Shown: positions 15,574 through 23,975 of the stretch, piece after piece | Numbering within the stretch: position 1 is the first letter of the stretch | Layout: the number at the start of each line of letters is the position of its first letter | Assembly: GCA_041674525.1 (NCBI GenBank) | Contig: JBAYVN010000018.1 | Coordinates: 1-34,510, forward strand | Direction of reading: 5' to 3' | Source of the DNA: SHYQ01 sp041674525 | GTDB taxonomy: Bacteria; Chloroflexota; Dehalococcoidia; UBA2979 | DNA length: 34,510 nucleotides | The notes under the pieces: generated by a model | What the model was told of the DNA's origin: nothing | Databases searched by the model: none | Seen by the model: the letters and a program-made list of their open reading frames with translations, nothing else | Translations under genes and position numbers: made by a program

Positions 15574-16293
15574 ATGGCGCGAGCGCGCGGCCGCATCGAC
15601 CGGGATGCGCGCGTGGCGGCATTCGTGCGTGCGATCGCAGCGGCGAACCCGCCGCCTCCGCTCCGCAATCCATACCGGCAGCCCGTGGCCGCGCGAAACC
15701 TCGAGCTGTTCCTGCGGCGGCGCGACCCGACCGCCTCGACGATCCTGCTGGTCGGCGAGGCGCCCGGGCACCGGGGGGCGGCGCTTTCCGGTGTGCCGTT
15801 CACGTCCCTCGCGATCCTGCTCGGCGAGGGGGACCCGTGGGGTGCCTTCGGCGCGGCCGCCGGGTACGTGTGTCCGCCGGGAGTGCCATGCACCGCCGAG
15901 GCCACCGCGCGCGTGGTGTGGGACGGTCTGGCCGAAGCCTTCGGCGACGTGGACCTCCCGCTCACATGGAATGCGGTGCCGGCCCACCCCGCCGGCCCGA
16001 CGGCGTGTTCGAACTCGAACGTGACGGTATCGCAGATCGCCCTCGGGCGTCCGTGGCTCGAATGGATCCTGGAGTTCGCGCCGAACGCCCGCGTGGTCGC
16101 GGCGGGGCGAGCCGGTGAGCGGGCGCTGCGCGGGATCGGCGTGAGCGCGCCCGCCCTTCGCCACCCCTCGCACGGCGGCGCGCGCGTGTTCCGCGACGGG
16201 TTGCTGGCGGTGCGCGCGCGACGGCCGGTCTCCCCCGGCGGCACCCGGGACCGCTGGCGGGAGACGGCGCTGGCAGAGTCGGATCGGTCGTAG
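15574..16293 (+). CDS. Uracil-DNA glycosylase superfamily protein
   Basis: 239 aa; predicted to excise uracil or a related damaged base from DNA. Motif 1 is VGEAPGHRGAALSGVPF (60-76), the GEAPG variety seen in UDG-superfamily branches outside family 1. A central WNAVPAHP (132-139) and the motif 2 segment RHPSHGG (196-202), with the His expected near the flipped base, are present. No 4-Cys iron-sulfur pattern of family 4/5 enzymes is visible, although C100, C106 and C145 exist. ATG 15574 is 2 bases after the stop of the USP-like gene. Lhr, whose E. coli homolog has been linked to uracil-DNA repair, is encoded 1.1 kb downstream; the link is suggestive only. Confidence 0.82.
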   Translation: MARARGRIDRDARVAAFVRAIAAANPPPPLRNPYRQPVAARNLELFLRRRDPTASTILLVGEAPGHRGAALSGVPFTSLAILLGEGDPWGAFGAAAGYVCPPGVPCTAEATARVVWDGLAEAFGDVDLPLTWNAVPAHPAGPTACSNSNVTVSQIALGRPWLEWILEFAPNARVVAAGRAGERALRGIGVSAPALRHPSHGGARVFRDGLLAVRARRPVSPGGTRDRWRETALAESDRS

Positions 16294-16485
16294 CGGACGG
16301 AGTCCGAGGTGGTCCGCCGGCGCCTCCACAAGGGGATGGGAGAGGCAACCGGCGACCACCAAGAGATCACCGAAGTGGAGGAGCCACGCCGGGATCGGGC
16401 TGTACCCGCCACGCGAGCCGGTGCAACGGTCCCGCGTGGGGTCGCGAATGAGGTTCCGCCTGCCGAGACGACACCCCGCCCGCGC

Positions 16486-16499
16486 TACAACATGCGTGA
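16486..16499 (+). promoter_or_regulatory. Shared 14-bp motif, site 4 (in a convergent region)
   Basis: TACAACATGCGTGA matches the 7222 site at 12 of 14 positions. Unlike the other three it does not stand before a recognised gene. Confidence 0.35.
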
Positions 16500-16718
16500 T
16501 AGATATCGCTGCACGCGGCGCCCCGTCAACACGTAGGACGCTCATTTCTCCCGATGCCGCCATCCGATACGCCTCCGACATGCGCTGGATGCGCGCCGTC
16601 CGGCCAGCTCACACGCACGAACGCTCGGCCAGACCCCGGGAGACCTCGCCGGCGGCTTCCGGCACCGCCCGGGGGCGGCACGCCGATCGCACAGGGCGCT
16701 GGATCAGCCCACGGGCAT

Positions 16719-16738
16719 GCGGCGCGCCGAGGCGCCGC
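16719..16738 (-). terminator. 7-bp GC hairpin downstream of the zinc-ribbon membrane gene
   Basis: GCGGCGC (16719-16725) pairs with GCGCCGC (16732-16738) around a 6-base loop, 32 bases past the stop of the minus-strand gene ending at 16771. No T-tract. Confidence 0.3.
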
Positions 16739-16770
16739 CCGCTGCAATGCGCGCTGCCTCGTCTTGTCCG

Positions 16771-17217
16771 CTATGCCTGCGGCCCCGCCTGTTGCTCGGC
16801 CAGCGGACCTACCACCGGCAGTACCAGGCGCTTCCCCTGGTACGTGCTCAACATGAGGTACACCCAGAGGATCAGCGCTCCGAGCCCCACCAGCGGCGTG
16901 AGGAAGTACAGCACATACAGGTGCAGGATCCCGATGACCGCGTTCAGCACGATCCAGAAGATCACCCACGCGATGGTGAGGAAGATCGACTGGAACGCGT
17001 GGAAGCGCACCGTCCTGTCCTGGTTGTACGGCGCGATCAGCAGGAACACGACCCCGCCGACTGCCCCTAGCAGATAGCACAACAGCCCCACGACGTTGTT
17101 CGTCAGCCCCGGCACGGCAGTCGTCGAGGACGGCATGCCCCCGGACTGCGCAGCTCCGCAGTGCGGACAGAACGCAGCACCATCAACTTCCCTGCCGCAG
17201 TTCACGCACGCCGCCAC
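16771..17217 (-). CDS. Zinc-ribbon protein with DUF4870/Tic20-like membrane domain
   Basis: 148 aa from GTG 17217. An N-terminal zinc ribbon (CVNCGREVDGAAFCPHCG, two CxxC pairs) precedes a short linker and a three- to four-helix membrane domain: NNVVGLLCYLLGAVGGVVFLL, then YNQDRTVRFHAFQSIFLTIAW (the conserved arginine/histidine/phenylalanine/glutamine patch of the family), IGILHLYVLYFL and LGALILWVYLML. The family is widespread with no established function. A GTG at 17247 would add ten residues, but GTG 17217 has GGGGGTG just upstream and starts at the ribbon. It is divergent from the Lhr gene. Confidence 0.82.
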   Translation of the reverse strand: MAACVNCGREVDGAAFCPHCGAAQSGGMPSSTTAVPGLTNNVVGLLCYLLGAVGGVVFLLIAPYNQDRTVRFHAFQSIFLTIAWVIFWIVLNAVIGILHLYVLYFLTPLVGLGALILWVYLMLSTYQGKRLVLPVVGPLAEQQAGPQA

Positions 17218-17351
17218 GATGCACCCCCGGAGTCCAGCGAATGACACTCGTTATCGCCCTCGGATGCGCGGATTGTAGGCCGCGCGCGCAACCGGCCCCG
17301 TCCCGCGCCTCGCTCGTCCCAGCGAGCGGTCCGCCGCACTGCCATGACCGG

Positions 17352-17378
17352 ATCGCGAAATGCCATCCGGTTCGCGAT
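17352..17378. promoter_or_regulatory. 8-bp inverted repeat with 11-base spacer upstream of lhr
   Basis: ATCGCGAA (17352-17359) and TTCGCGAT (17371-17378) are perfect reverse complements, ending 38 bases before the lhr start at 17417. The geometry resembles a dimer operator; the spacing does not match the known LexA boxes (CGAAC-N4-GTTCG). Confidence 0.45.
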
Positions 17379-17416
17379 ACGCTGGGTGCTCCGCGCGCGT
17401 GCGCGGCGGGGGCAGC

Positions 17417-20400
17417 ATGACAGCGGATACCTCGACGGCAAACGTGGGCGCCGGGTGGCCGGGGGCGTTCCACCCCGCTGTCCGTGCGTGGTTCGAGCGG
17501 CGCTTCAGTGTGCCCACCGACGCGCAGGCGGCCGGCTGGCCGTCCATCGGGGCCGGGCTGGACACGCTCCTCGCCGCGCCGACCGGTTCCGGCAAGACGC
17601 TCGCGGCGTTCCTCGTGGGCATCGACTCGCTGATCCGCGACCCGGCTGCGGGCACCACGATCGTCTACGTGTCGCCGCTGAAGGCGCTGTCGAACGACAT
17701 CCAGCGCAACCTGCAGCAACCCCTCGAGGAGATCGCCGCGATCGCCCGGGAGATCGGCTGCGACCTGCCGCCGATCACTGTGGGCCTGCGCACGGGCGAC
17801 ACCCCGTCCGCGGAGCGACAGGCGCTCGTCCGGCGGCCGCCGCACATCCTCGTCACCACGCCGGAGTCCCTGTACCTCATGGTGACGGCGGAGCGCGCGC
17901 GCGCCACGCTGACCGGCGTCCGCACGGTGATCGTCGACGAGATCCACGCGCTCGCCCGCGACCGTCGAGGCTCGCACCTCGCGCTGACGCTCGCCCGCCT
18001 CGACCACATCGTCACGGCCCCGGGCGGCGCGCGCCCGACTCGCATCGGCCTCTCCGCGACGCAGCGGCCGATCGACGAGATCGCCCGCTTCCTGGTGGGC
18101 GTGGACGGCGGATCGGCGCGCCCCTGCCGCGTGATTGACCTGGGCCACCAGCGCGACCTCGATCTGCACATCGAGGTGCCGCCCAGCGACCTGGAGGCGG
18201 TGCCGCCGAAGGAGCAGTGGGCCGACATCTACCAGCGGCTGGCCGAGCTGGTCGCGGCGCACCGCACGACGCTCATCTTCGTGAACACCCGCACGCACTC
18301 CGAGAAGATCGCGCACGAGCTCGCCGAGCGGCTGGGCGCCGACGCCGTCGCGTCGCACCACGGCTCGCTCTCTCGTGAGCGCCGGCAGCGTGTCGAGGAG
18401 CGTCTGAAGTCCGGGGAGCTCCGCGCGCTGGTCGCCACGGCGTCGCTGGAGCTGGGGATCGACATCGGCGCGATCGACCTGGTGTGCCAGGTAGGGTCGC
18501 CGAGGAGCATCGCAACCTTCCTCCAGCGCATCGGGCGCTCGGGGCACGCGCTCGGATTGCGACCGCACGGACGGCTCTTCCCCACCACGCGCGACGAGTT
18601 GATCGAGTGCGCGGCGCTGGTGCGCGCGGTGCGCGGCGGACACCTCGATCGCATCGTGCAGCCGGTCGCGCCACTCGATGTGCTCGCGCAGCAGATCGTG
18701 GCGGAGGTGGCCTGCGAGGAGTGGCGCGAGGATGCGCTGTACGACCTCGTACGCAGCGCCGCGCCGTACGCGGGGCTCACGCGCCCGGTCTACGACGAGG
18801 TGGTGGAGATGGTAGCGACCGGCGTGGGAGACGGCGCGGGGCGATCGCCCGCCCTCGTGCACCGGGACCGCATCCACGGCGTGCTGCGCCCGCGCCGCGC
18901 GGCACGGCTCACCGCGATCACCAACGGCGGGACGATCCCGGAGCTCGGTGACTACCGCGTCGTCACGGAGCCGGAGGGCACCTTCGTCGGCACGCTCAAC
19001 GAGGACTTCGCGATGGAGTCGCGGGGCGGCGACATCTTCATGCTCGGCAGCACGTCGTGGCGCATCGCGCGCGTCGAGCCGTCCACGGTGCGCGTGACGG
19101 ATGCGCGCGGAGCGCCGCCGACGATCCCGTTCTGGTTGGGCGAGGCGCCGGGGCGCACGCGCGAGCTCTCGGCAGAAGTCGGTCGCCTGCGCCGCGACGT
19201 GACTGCCGGCCTCGACGACCCCGCGCTCGAGGCGCGCCTCGTCGAGGAGTGCGCGCTCCCGGCGACGGGTGCGCAGCAGATGATCGACTACGTGCGGGCG
19301 ACGCGCGACGGACTGGGCGTCGTGCCGTCCGACACTGACGTGGTGTTCGAGCGCTTCTTCGACGACTCGGGCGGGATGCAGCTGGTGGTCCACGCGCCGT
19401 TTGGGATGCGCGTCAACCGCGCGTGGGGCCTGGCGCTGCGCAAGCGCTTCTGCGTCGCGTTCGACTTCGAGCTGCAGGCGGCCGCCAACGACGATGCGAT
19501 CCTGCTGTCGACCGGCATGGCGCACGCGTGGCCGCTGGAGGACGCGTTCGCCTGGGTGACCGCGCGCAACGCCGAGGACTCCGTGCGCCAGTCCGTCTTC
19601 TACGTTCCGCTCTTCCCCACGCGGTGGCGCTGGAACATCACCCGCGCCCTCGCGCTGCAACGCCAGCGCGGCGGCCGGCGCGTGCCGCCGTTCATCCAGC
19701 GCATGCGCGCGGACGACCTGATGGCGGCGGTGTTCCCGGAGCAGATCGGGTGCCAGGAGAACCTGGACGGGCCACTGACGCTCCCCGATCACCCGCTGAT
19801 GCGCCAGACGATGGAGGACTGCCTGCGGGAGGCGATGGACGTCGACGGGCTCGTGGAAGTGCTCAAGCGCGTCGAGGCCGGCGGCATCCGCTACCACGCG
19901 CGCGACACCATCGAGCCCAGCCCGATGGCGCACGAGATCGTCACCGGCAAGCCATACACGTACCTCGACGACGCGCCGATCGAGGAGCGGCGTACGCGGG
20001 CAGTCTCGCTGCGGCGCGCCCTGCCTGTGGAGGCGCGCGACCTCGCGGCGCTGGATCCCGAGGCGATCGCGCGCGTGGCCGACGAGGCGTGGCCGGAGGC
20101 GCGCAGCGCCGAGGAGGTGCACGACGCGCTCCTGGGCTTCGTGGCGATTGCGGAGCCATTCGTGCGCGAGTGGCGTGACTGGCTGCACGCGCTCGCCGCG
20201 GCGAGCCGCGCGGCGCACCTGACGGTGAACGGGGCGCGCCTCTGGTTCGCGGTCGAGCACGTGCACGCCTTGCGGCTGCTGTACCCGGGCACTGCACTCG
20301 CCGAACTCGACGTGCCCGCGGCGGCCATCCTCCCGGTGGAGCATCGCGAGGCGGCGCGCGTGCTGCTCCTGCGCGGGCACGCGGAGGCCATCGGCGTGAC

Positions 20401-21721
20401 GAACGCCGCCGACCTCGCCGCGCGCGCCGGCCTGGAGCTCGCAGACGTGGAGCACGGCCTGGTGATGACGGAGGCGCAGGGCTTCCTGCTGCGCGGCCGG
20501 TACACGCCGGGCGCAACGGGGGACGAGTGGTGCGATCGCCGCCTCCTGGCGCGGATCCACCGCTACACCCTCGACCGCCTGCGCCGCGAGATCGACCCCG
20601 TCTCGCGCCAGGACTACATGCGCTTCCTGCTGCGCTGGCAACGCCTCCCGGAGAAGCATCGCGCCGAGGGGCGCGGCGGGCTGCGGGAGGTCCTGGCGCG
20701 CCTCGGGGGCTTCGAGGCACCGGCCTCGGCCTGGGAGCCGGACCTGCTGCGGTCCCGCATGCGCGAGTACCACGCGTCGTGGCTCGACGAGCTCTGCCTC
20801 GCCGGCGAAGCCGCGTGGGCGCGCCTCACTCCTCGACGTCCCGCGGTCCCCGAGGAGGGCGCCGGCACCGAGGCGCGCATCGGCGGCGGTACGGCGGCCA
20901 CGCGGGCGACCCCGGTGACGGTCGCCCTGCGGACCGATCTGCCGGCGCTGCTCACCGCCACGCGCGCATATCTCCCGGCACCCGGTTGCCCCGAGGCCGG
21001 CGCCGCGGGTGAGATCCTCGAGCTGCTCGAGCGGCGCGGCGCGCTCTTCTTCGACGAGATCGTCAGCGGCACGCGGCGGCTCGCGACGGACGTGGAGCAG
21101 GGGCTGCGCGAGCTCATCGGCGGGGGCTGGGTGGCGTCCGACGGCTTCCAGGGGCTGCGCGAGATCGCTGGCGGGCGCCGAGGTGGCCGCCCGTCGCCCC
21201 GGCGGACCGGGCTGTACACGCGAGCCGGGTTCTTCGCAGCCAGCGGCGGCGGCCCGCCCGGCCGCTGGTCCGTGCTCCGCGCCCCCGCGGTCGAGCGCGG
21301 CGGCGAGGAGGATCTCGCCGAGGCGATTGCGGGGACGCTGCTCCGCCGCTACGGGGTGCTGTTCCGCGATCTCGTGTCGCGCGAGAGCGTCGCGATGCCG
21401 TGGCGCAGCATTGCGCAGGCACTCCGCCGCTTCGAGGCGCGCGGCATCGTGCGTGGCGGGCGCTTCGTGCAGGGCGTCGCGGGCGAGCAGTATGCGCTGC
21501 CCGAGGCGGTGTCGGCGCTGCGCGAGACGCGTCGCACTCCCCTGGACGGAGAGCGGGTGACGGTGAGCGCGGTCGACCCCGTGAACCTCACGGGGATCTT
21601 CCTGCCCGGCGCTCGCATCCCCGCCCAGCGCGGGCGCGTGATCGAGTTCGTCGATGGCCTCCCGGCCGAGGTCTTCCCAGCCGCGCGCCGCGAACGCGAC
21701 CCCGCGACGCCGCGGACCTGA
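17417..21721 (+). CDS. lhr: Lhr-type large superfamily 2 helicase
   Basis: 1434 aa, close to the size of long Lhr proteins (about 1500). ATP-driven DNA or DNA:RNA translocase implicated in repair. Motifs in order: Q-like FSVPTDAQ, Walker A APTGSGKT (54-61), Ia SPLKALSND, TTPESLY, Walker B DEIH (174-177), motif III SATQ (213-216), TLIFVNTRTHSEKI, HHGSLSRERR, motif V ATASLELGIDIG and motif VI QRIGRSGH. A winged-helix/Lhr-specific beta-barrel region follows (THDRIHGVLRPRR area through the GMQLVVHAPFG and RRWNITRAL segments), then a long C-terminal extension (about 900-1434) like the E. coli Lhr C-terminal domain. ATG 17417 follows GGCGGGGG. The in-frame start 19 codons earlier lies inside the inverted repeat and is less likely. 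Confidence 0.94.
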   Translation: MTADTSTANVGAGWPGAFHPAVRAWFERRFSVPTDAQAAGWPSIGAGLDTLLAAPTGSGKTLAAFLVGIDSLIRDPAAGTTIVYVSPLKALSNDIQRNLQQPLEEIAAIAREIGCDLPPITVGLRTGDTPSAERQALVRRPPHILVTTPESLYLMVTAERARATLTGVRTVIVDEIHALARDRRGSHLALTLARLDHIVTAPGGARPTRIGLSATQRPIDEIARFLVGVDGGSARPCRVIDLGHQRDLDLHIEVPPSDLEAVPPKEQWADIYQRLAELVAAHRTTLIFVNTRTHSEKIAHELAERLGADAVASHHGSLSRERRQRVEERLKSGELRALVATASLELGIDIGAIDLVCQVGSPRSIATFLQRIGRSGHALGLRPHGRLFPTTRDELIECAALVRAVRGGHLDRIVQPVAPLDVLAQQIVAEVACEEWREDALYDLVRSAAPYAGLTRPVYDEVVEMVATGVGDGAGRSPALVHRDRIHGVLRPRRAARLTAITNGGTIPELGDYRVVTEPEGTFVGTLNEDFAMESRGGDIFMLGSTSWRIARVEPSTVRVTDARGAPPTIPFWLGEAPGRTRELSAEVGRLRRDVTAGLDDPALEARLVEECALPATGAQQMIDYVRATRDGLGVVPSDTDVVFERFFDDSGGMQLVVHAPFGMRVNRAWGLALRKRFCVAFDFELQAAANDDAILLSTGMAHAWPLEDAFAWVTARNAEDSVRQSVFYVPLFPTRWRWNITRALALQRQRGGRRVPPFIQRMRADDLMAAVFPEQIGCQENLDGPLTLPDHPLMRQTMEDCLREAMDVDGLVEVLKRVEAGGIRYHARDTIEPSPMAHEIVTGKPYTYLDDAPIEERRTRAVSLRRALPVEARDLAALDPEAIARVADEAWPEARSAEEVHDALLGFVAIAEPFVREWRDWLHALAAASRAAHLTVNGARLWFAVEHVHALRLLYPGTALAELDVPAAAILPVEHREAARVLLLRGHAEAIGVTNAADLAARAGLELADVEHGLVMTEAQGFLLRGRYTPGATGDEWCDRRLLARIHRYTLDRLRREIDPVSRQDYMRFLLRWQRLPEKHRAEGRGGLREVLARLGGFEAPASAWEPDLLRSRMREYHASWLDELCLAGEAAWARLTPRRPAVPEEGAGTEARIGGGTAATRATPVTVALRTDLPALLTATRAYLPAPGCPEAGAAGEILELLERRGALFFDEIVSGTRRLATDVEQGLRELIGGGWVASDGFQGLREIAGGRRGGRPSPRRTGLYTRAGFFAASGGGPPGRWSVLRAPAVERGGEEDLAEAIAGTLLRRYGVLFRDLVSRESVAMPWRSIAQALRRFEARGIVRGGRFVQGVAGEQYALPEAVSALRETRRTPLDGERVTVSAVDPVNLTGIFLPGARIPAQRGRVIEFVDGLPAEVFPAARRERDPATPRT

Positions 21722-21750
21722 CGGCCCTCGGCGGGCGGGCAGTCACGGGG

Positions 21751-22575
21751 TCAGACAGTCTCGATGGTGTCCCGCCGTGCCGGGGCGTCCGCGTCGCCCC
21801 GAGCCGACGCCTGGCGCAGCCGGGCGAACTGGTCCTGCATCGCGCCCTGCATGAAGCGGCCGTCCGTGCTGTGCAGCACGAACCGCGCGCCGAGCTCGAT
21901 CGCGGCCAGCGAGTCCTCCACGTTCTGGTGGTGCACCATGACGGGGACATTGCGTGCCCCCGCTCGCGCCACCACGTCGCGGATGACGTCGAGGTACTTC
22001 GGGTTCTTCGTCTCGTCGGGGATGCCGAGCGAGGTCGTCATGTCGTTGGGTCCGATGAAGATGCCGTCGATGTCGCCGACGTCCAGGATGGCGTCCAGGT
22101 TGCGCTGCGCCGGCTCGCTCTCGATCCCGATGATCACGATGCTCTCGCGGCGGCGGTTGGCGAGGTACTCCTGCGTGCGCGCGCTGGGAAAGATGCCCTC
22201 CGCGATCGCGCGGCGCAGGTACTCGCCCTTCAGCGGGTGCCACTTCGCCGTGCCGACGGTGTCGCGCACCTCCTCGACGGTCTCGCAGTAGGGGACGAGC
22301 ACGCCCGCGGCACCGGCGTCCAGGGCCATGGCCACCCAGTGCGCCATCGGCACGGGCACGCGCACGATCGGCGTGATGTTGATCTCGCGCAGCATGCCGC
22401 TGAGCTCCTGGATCTCCTTGCGATCGCGCGACCCGTGCTCGCTGTCGATCACGACGTAGTCGAGCGTGCTGCCTGCCAGCGCGCTCTTGAACCGCGTGGT
22501 GCCGATCGCGGACAGCATGCAGCCGAAGACCATCCCGCCGCCTCGCAGGCGCTCCTTCAGGTCGATCGCATTCAT
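21751..22575 (-). CDS. HpcH/HpaI-type class II aldolase / citrate lyase family protein
   Basis: 274 aa TIM-barrel enzyme cleaving or forming 2-keto-3-hydroxy acids (pyruvate aldolases). Residues fit the family plan, with E. coli HpaI equivalents in brackets: H47 in DSEHG (H45), R72 in VRVP (R70), E152 in IESEPA (E149, metal) and D178 in GPNDM (D175, metal). GVLVPYCETVEEV and VPVMVHHQNVED are the remaining strand signatures. ATG 22575 has GGAGGAG 6-8 bases upstream; a longer frame to 22746 has no support. It is convergent with lhr, with only 29 bases between the stops. The exact substrate is not readable; carbohydrate acid or aromatic breakdown products are typical. Confidence 0.9.
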   Translation of the reverse strand: MNAIDLKERLRGGGMVFGCMLSAIGTTRFKSALAGSTLDYVVIDSEHGSRDRKEIQELSGMLREINITPIVRVPVPMAHWVAMALDAGAAGVLVPYCETVEEVRDTVGTAKWHPLKGEYLRRAIAEGIFPSARTQEYLANRRRESIVIIGIESEPAQRNLDAILDVGDIDGIFIGPNDMTTSLGIPDETKNPKYLDVIRDVVARAGARNVPVMVHHQNVEDSLAAIELGARFVLHSTDGRFMQGAMQDQFARLRQASARGDADAPARRDTIETV

Positions 22576-22592
22576 GGGGACTCCTCCATCTG

Positions 22593-22651
22593 ATCTGCCC
22601 GAGCCGGCAGACCTGCCTGGCCGGTGTGTGCGCTCGTCATCGCGGGCAGAT
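22593..22651 (-). promoter_or_regulatory. Structured leader of the aldolase gene: 9-bp inverted repeat with inner hairpin
   Basis: On the minus strand ATCTGCCCG (22651-22643) is complemented by CGGGCAGAT (22601-22593), and between them CCGGC/GCCGG can form an inner stem. The structure ends about 12 bases before the GGAGGAG ribosome site of the gene starting at 22575. It could be an operator pair or a 5' leader fold. Confidence 0.4.
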
Positions 22652-22818
22652 AGTAGGCCCCCGGTGCGCGGATTCCAACGCGCCTCGCGAACAGTGGGGA
22701 ACCCGCACGCGCGCAGCGAGCGCGCACGGGCGGCGTGCGCGCGCATGGACCGGCCGCTCTGCGAGACCTCAGATCTGTGAAGGCTCAGCGCGCACCGATC
22801 GAGGTTGCCGTTGGGGCG

Positions 22819-23925
22819 CTAGCCGCGCTCCACCGGCGAGGCCGTTCGCTCTCCCCGATCGTCGCGGCCGCCAGTGGATGCGGGGGCACGCGACGCGCAG
22901 GGCTGACACCACAGCCTGCCATCGTTGGGCACCGCATGACGGAGCACGACCTCCTCGCCGCAGGCCGCGCAGTCCACTCGACCGCGAGGCGCGGGCGGCT
23001 CCACTTCCGGCTCGGCCTCGGTGATCGTGAACAGCCCGGTGTCCGGGATCAGGCGATAGGCGATGTCCTGTGCCCGGCGTGGGTCCTCCACCCCGGGCGC
23101 CCACGTGCTGACCAGGTCCCGCACCGCGGAGCGCACGGAGACGCGCACCGCACGCGACGCCTCGAGGTCCGTGAACACGGCGGCCAGCTTACCGACGTCG
23201 TGAACGCGCAGGTCGCTCTTCCCCACGCTGCACCCCGTCGCGGTGGCGACGGCGTCCGCGGCGCATCGCGCGGTCTCCAGGGTCACGTTCAGCCGGTGCG
23301 GGGCCGCGGGGAGGTCGAGGCCCAGCGCCTCGGCGGCTGCCAGCGCCATCCGCACGCCGAGCGTGATGCCGGCGCAGCGGTGCCCGTGCGTCACCGCCGC
23401 CGCGCGAATCCGATCGCGCAGCCACACATCGCCGGCCGCGGACAGGCAGCATTCCGCCTCGAAGGCGTCGGCCAGCCCGGCGATATCGTCCATCCGCGTG
23501 CGCAACAGCCGGCGCCCGTCCATGCTGCGGAGCGCGACGCGCCCCGGATTGCCGCCGCCCGCAGGCTGCTCGATCTCAGCGACCGCACCCAGAACATCGT
23601 GCTTGAAGCCCTCGACGACGACCACGTCGGCGGTGCCCGCGAAGCGGGATACGAGATCGGCCAGTCGCATGGCCGGCTCGGGGCCGCGCACGAGGATGCC
23701 GTCGCTGGCGCCGAAGATCACGGCGCTCGCGCCAGCCCGGGCGAAGAGGTCCGTATCGGACCCCGGCTTGTCCAGCGGCAGCGGATGGTGGGACCGTTTG
23801 ATCGCGCCGACGGCATACCCGCGCCCGTTGAGCTCCGTGATCAGGCCCACCGCCAGCCACGTCTTCCCGACGTTCCTGCCGGGTCCACGTACGCGCAGGA
23901 CGGGGAGCGAGGGTGCCATGGACAT
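22819..23925 (-). CDS. MobB-FmdE-zinc ribbon fusion protein (molybdenum/tungsten cofactor maturation)
   Basis: 368 aa with three parts. Residues 1-120 are MobB-like: P-loop GPGRNVGKT (14-22), IKRSHH (42-47), a DKPGSDTDLFARAGA segment and VEGFKH (104-109). MobB binds GTP and assists MobA in making the bis-guanine-dinucleotide cofactor. Residues about 165-290 are FmdE-like: HGHRCAG (180-186), C221, GC (231-232) and RVHDVGK. FmdE occurs in or beside formylmethanofuran dehydrogenase and other Mo/W enzymes and is suspected in metal or cofactor handling. Residues 319-343 are a zinc ribbon (two CxxC pairs), then a disordered tail. ATG 23925 lies 5 bases after GGAAAG. It is the last gene of the molybdoenzyme operon, 50 bases after the separate FmdE gene, so it probably matures that enzyme. 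Confidence 0.88.
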   Translation of the reverse strand: MSMAPSLPVLRVRGPGRNVGKTWLAVGLITELNGRGYAVGAIKRSHHPLPLDKPGSDTDLFARAGASAVIFGASDGILVRGPEPAMRLADLVSRFAGTADVVVVEGFKHDVLGAVAEIEQPAGGGNPGRVALRSMDGRRLLRTRMDDIAGLADAFEAECCLSAAGDVWLRDRIRAAAVTHGHRCAGITLGVRMALAAAEALGLDLPAAPHRLNVTLETARCAADAVATATGCSVGKSDLRVHDVGKLAAVFTDLEASRAVRVSVRSAVRDLVSTWAPGVEDPRRAQDIAYRLIPDTGLFTITEAEPEVEPPAPRGRVDCAACGEEVVLRHAVPNDGRLWCQPCASRAPASTGGRDDRGERTASPVERG

Positions 23926-23975
23926 GGCGCCTTTCCGGATCGATTGGCCTCGACTCGCGAGGCTCCGAGCGTGGG

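Larger units (their letters stand above)
16294..16770. other. 477-base convergent intergenic region, no convincing gene
   Basis: It lies between the 3' ends of two genes. Several open frames cross it (for example 16309-16536 and 16554-16856), but they are Arg/Pro-rich, lack ribosome sites and match nothing I know. Contents worth noting are the shared motif at 16486-16499 and a hairpin at 16719-16738. An operator-like motif between two gene ends is odd and might mark an unrecognised small transcript. Confidence 0.55.

Noticed and set aside
16309..16856. Small open frames in the convergent intergenic region
   Set aside because: No ribosome sites, biased composition and no recognisable domain.
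17352..17378. LexA box before lhr
   Set aside because: The half-sites are 11 bases apart rather than 4-6 and lack the GAAC/GTTC core.
17183..20773. 1196-residue open frame on the minus strand opposite lhr
   Set aside because: It lies antisense to a gene with all helicase motifs, is extremely Arg/His/Asp-rich, and has no domain. Long antisense frames are expected at this GC content.
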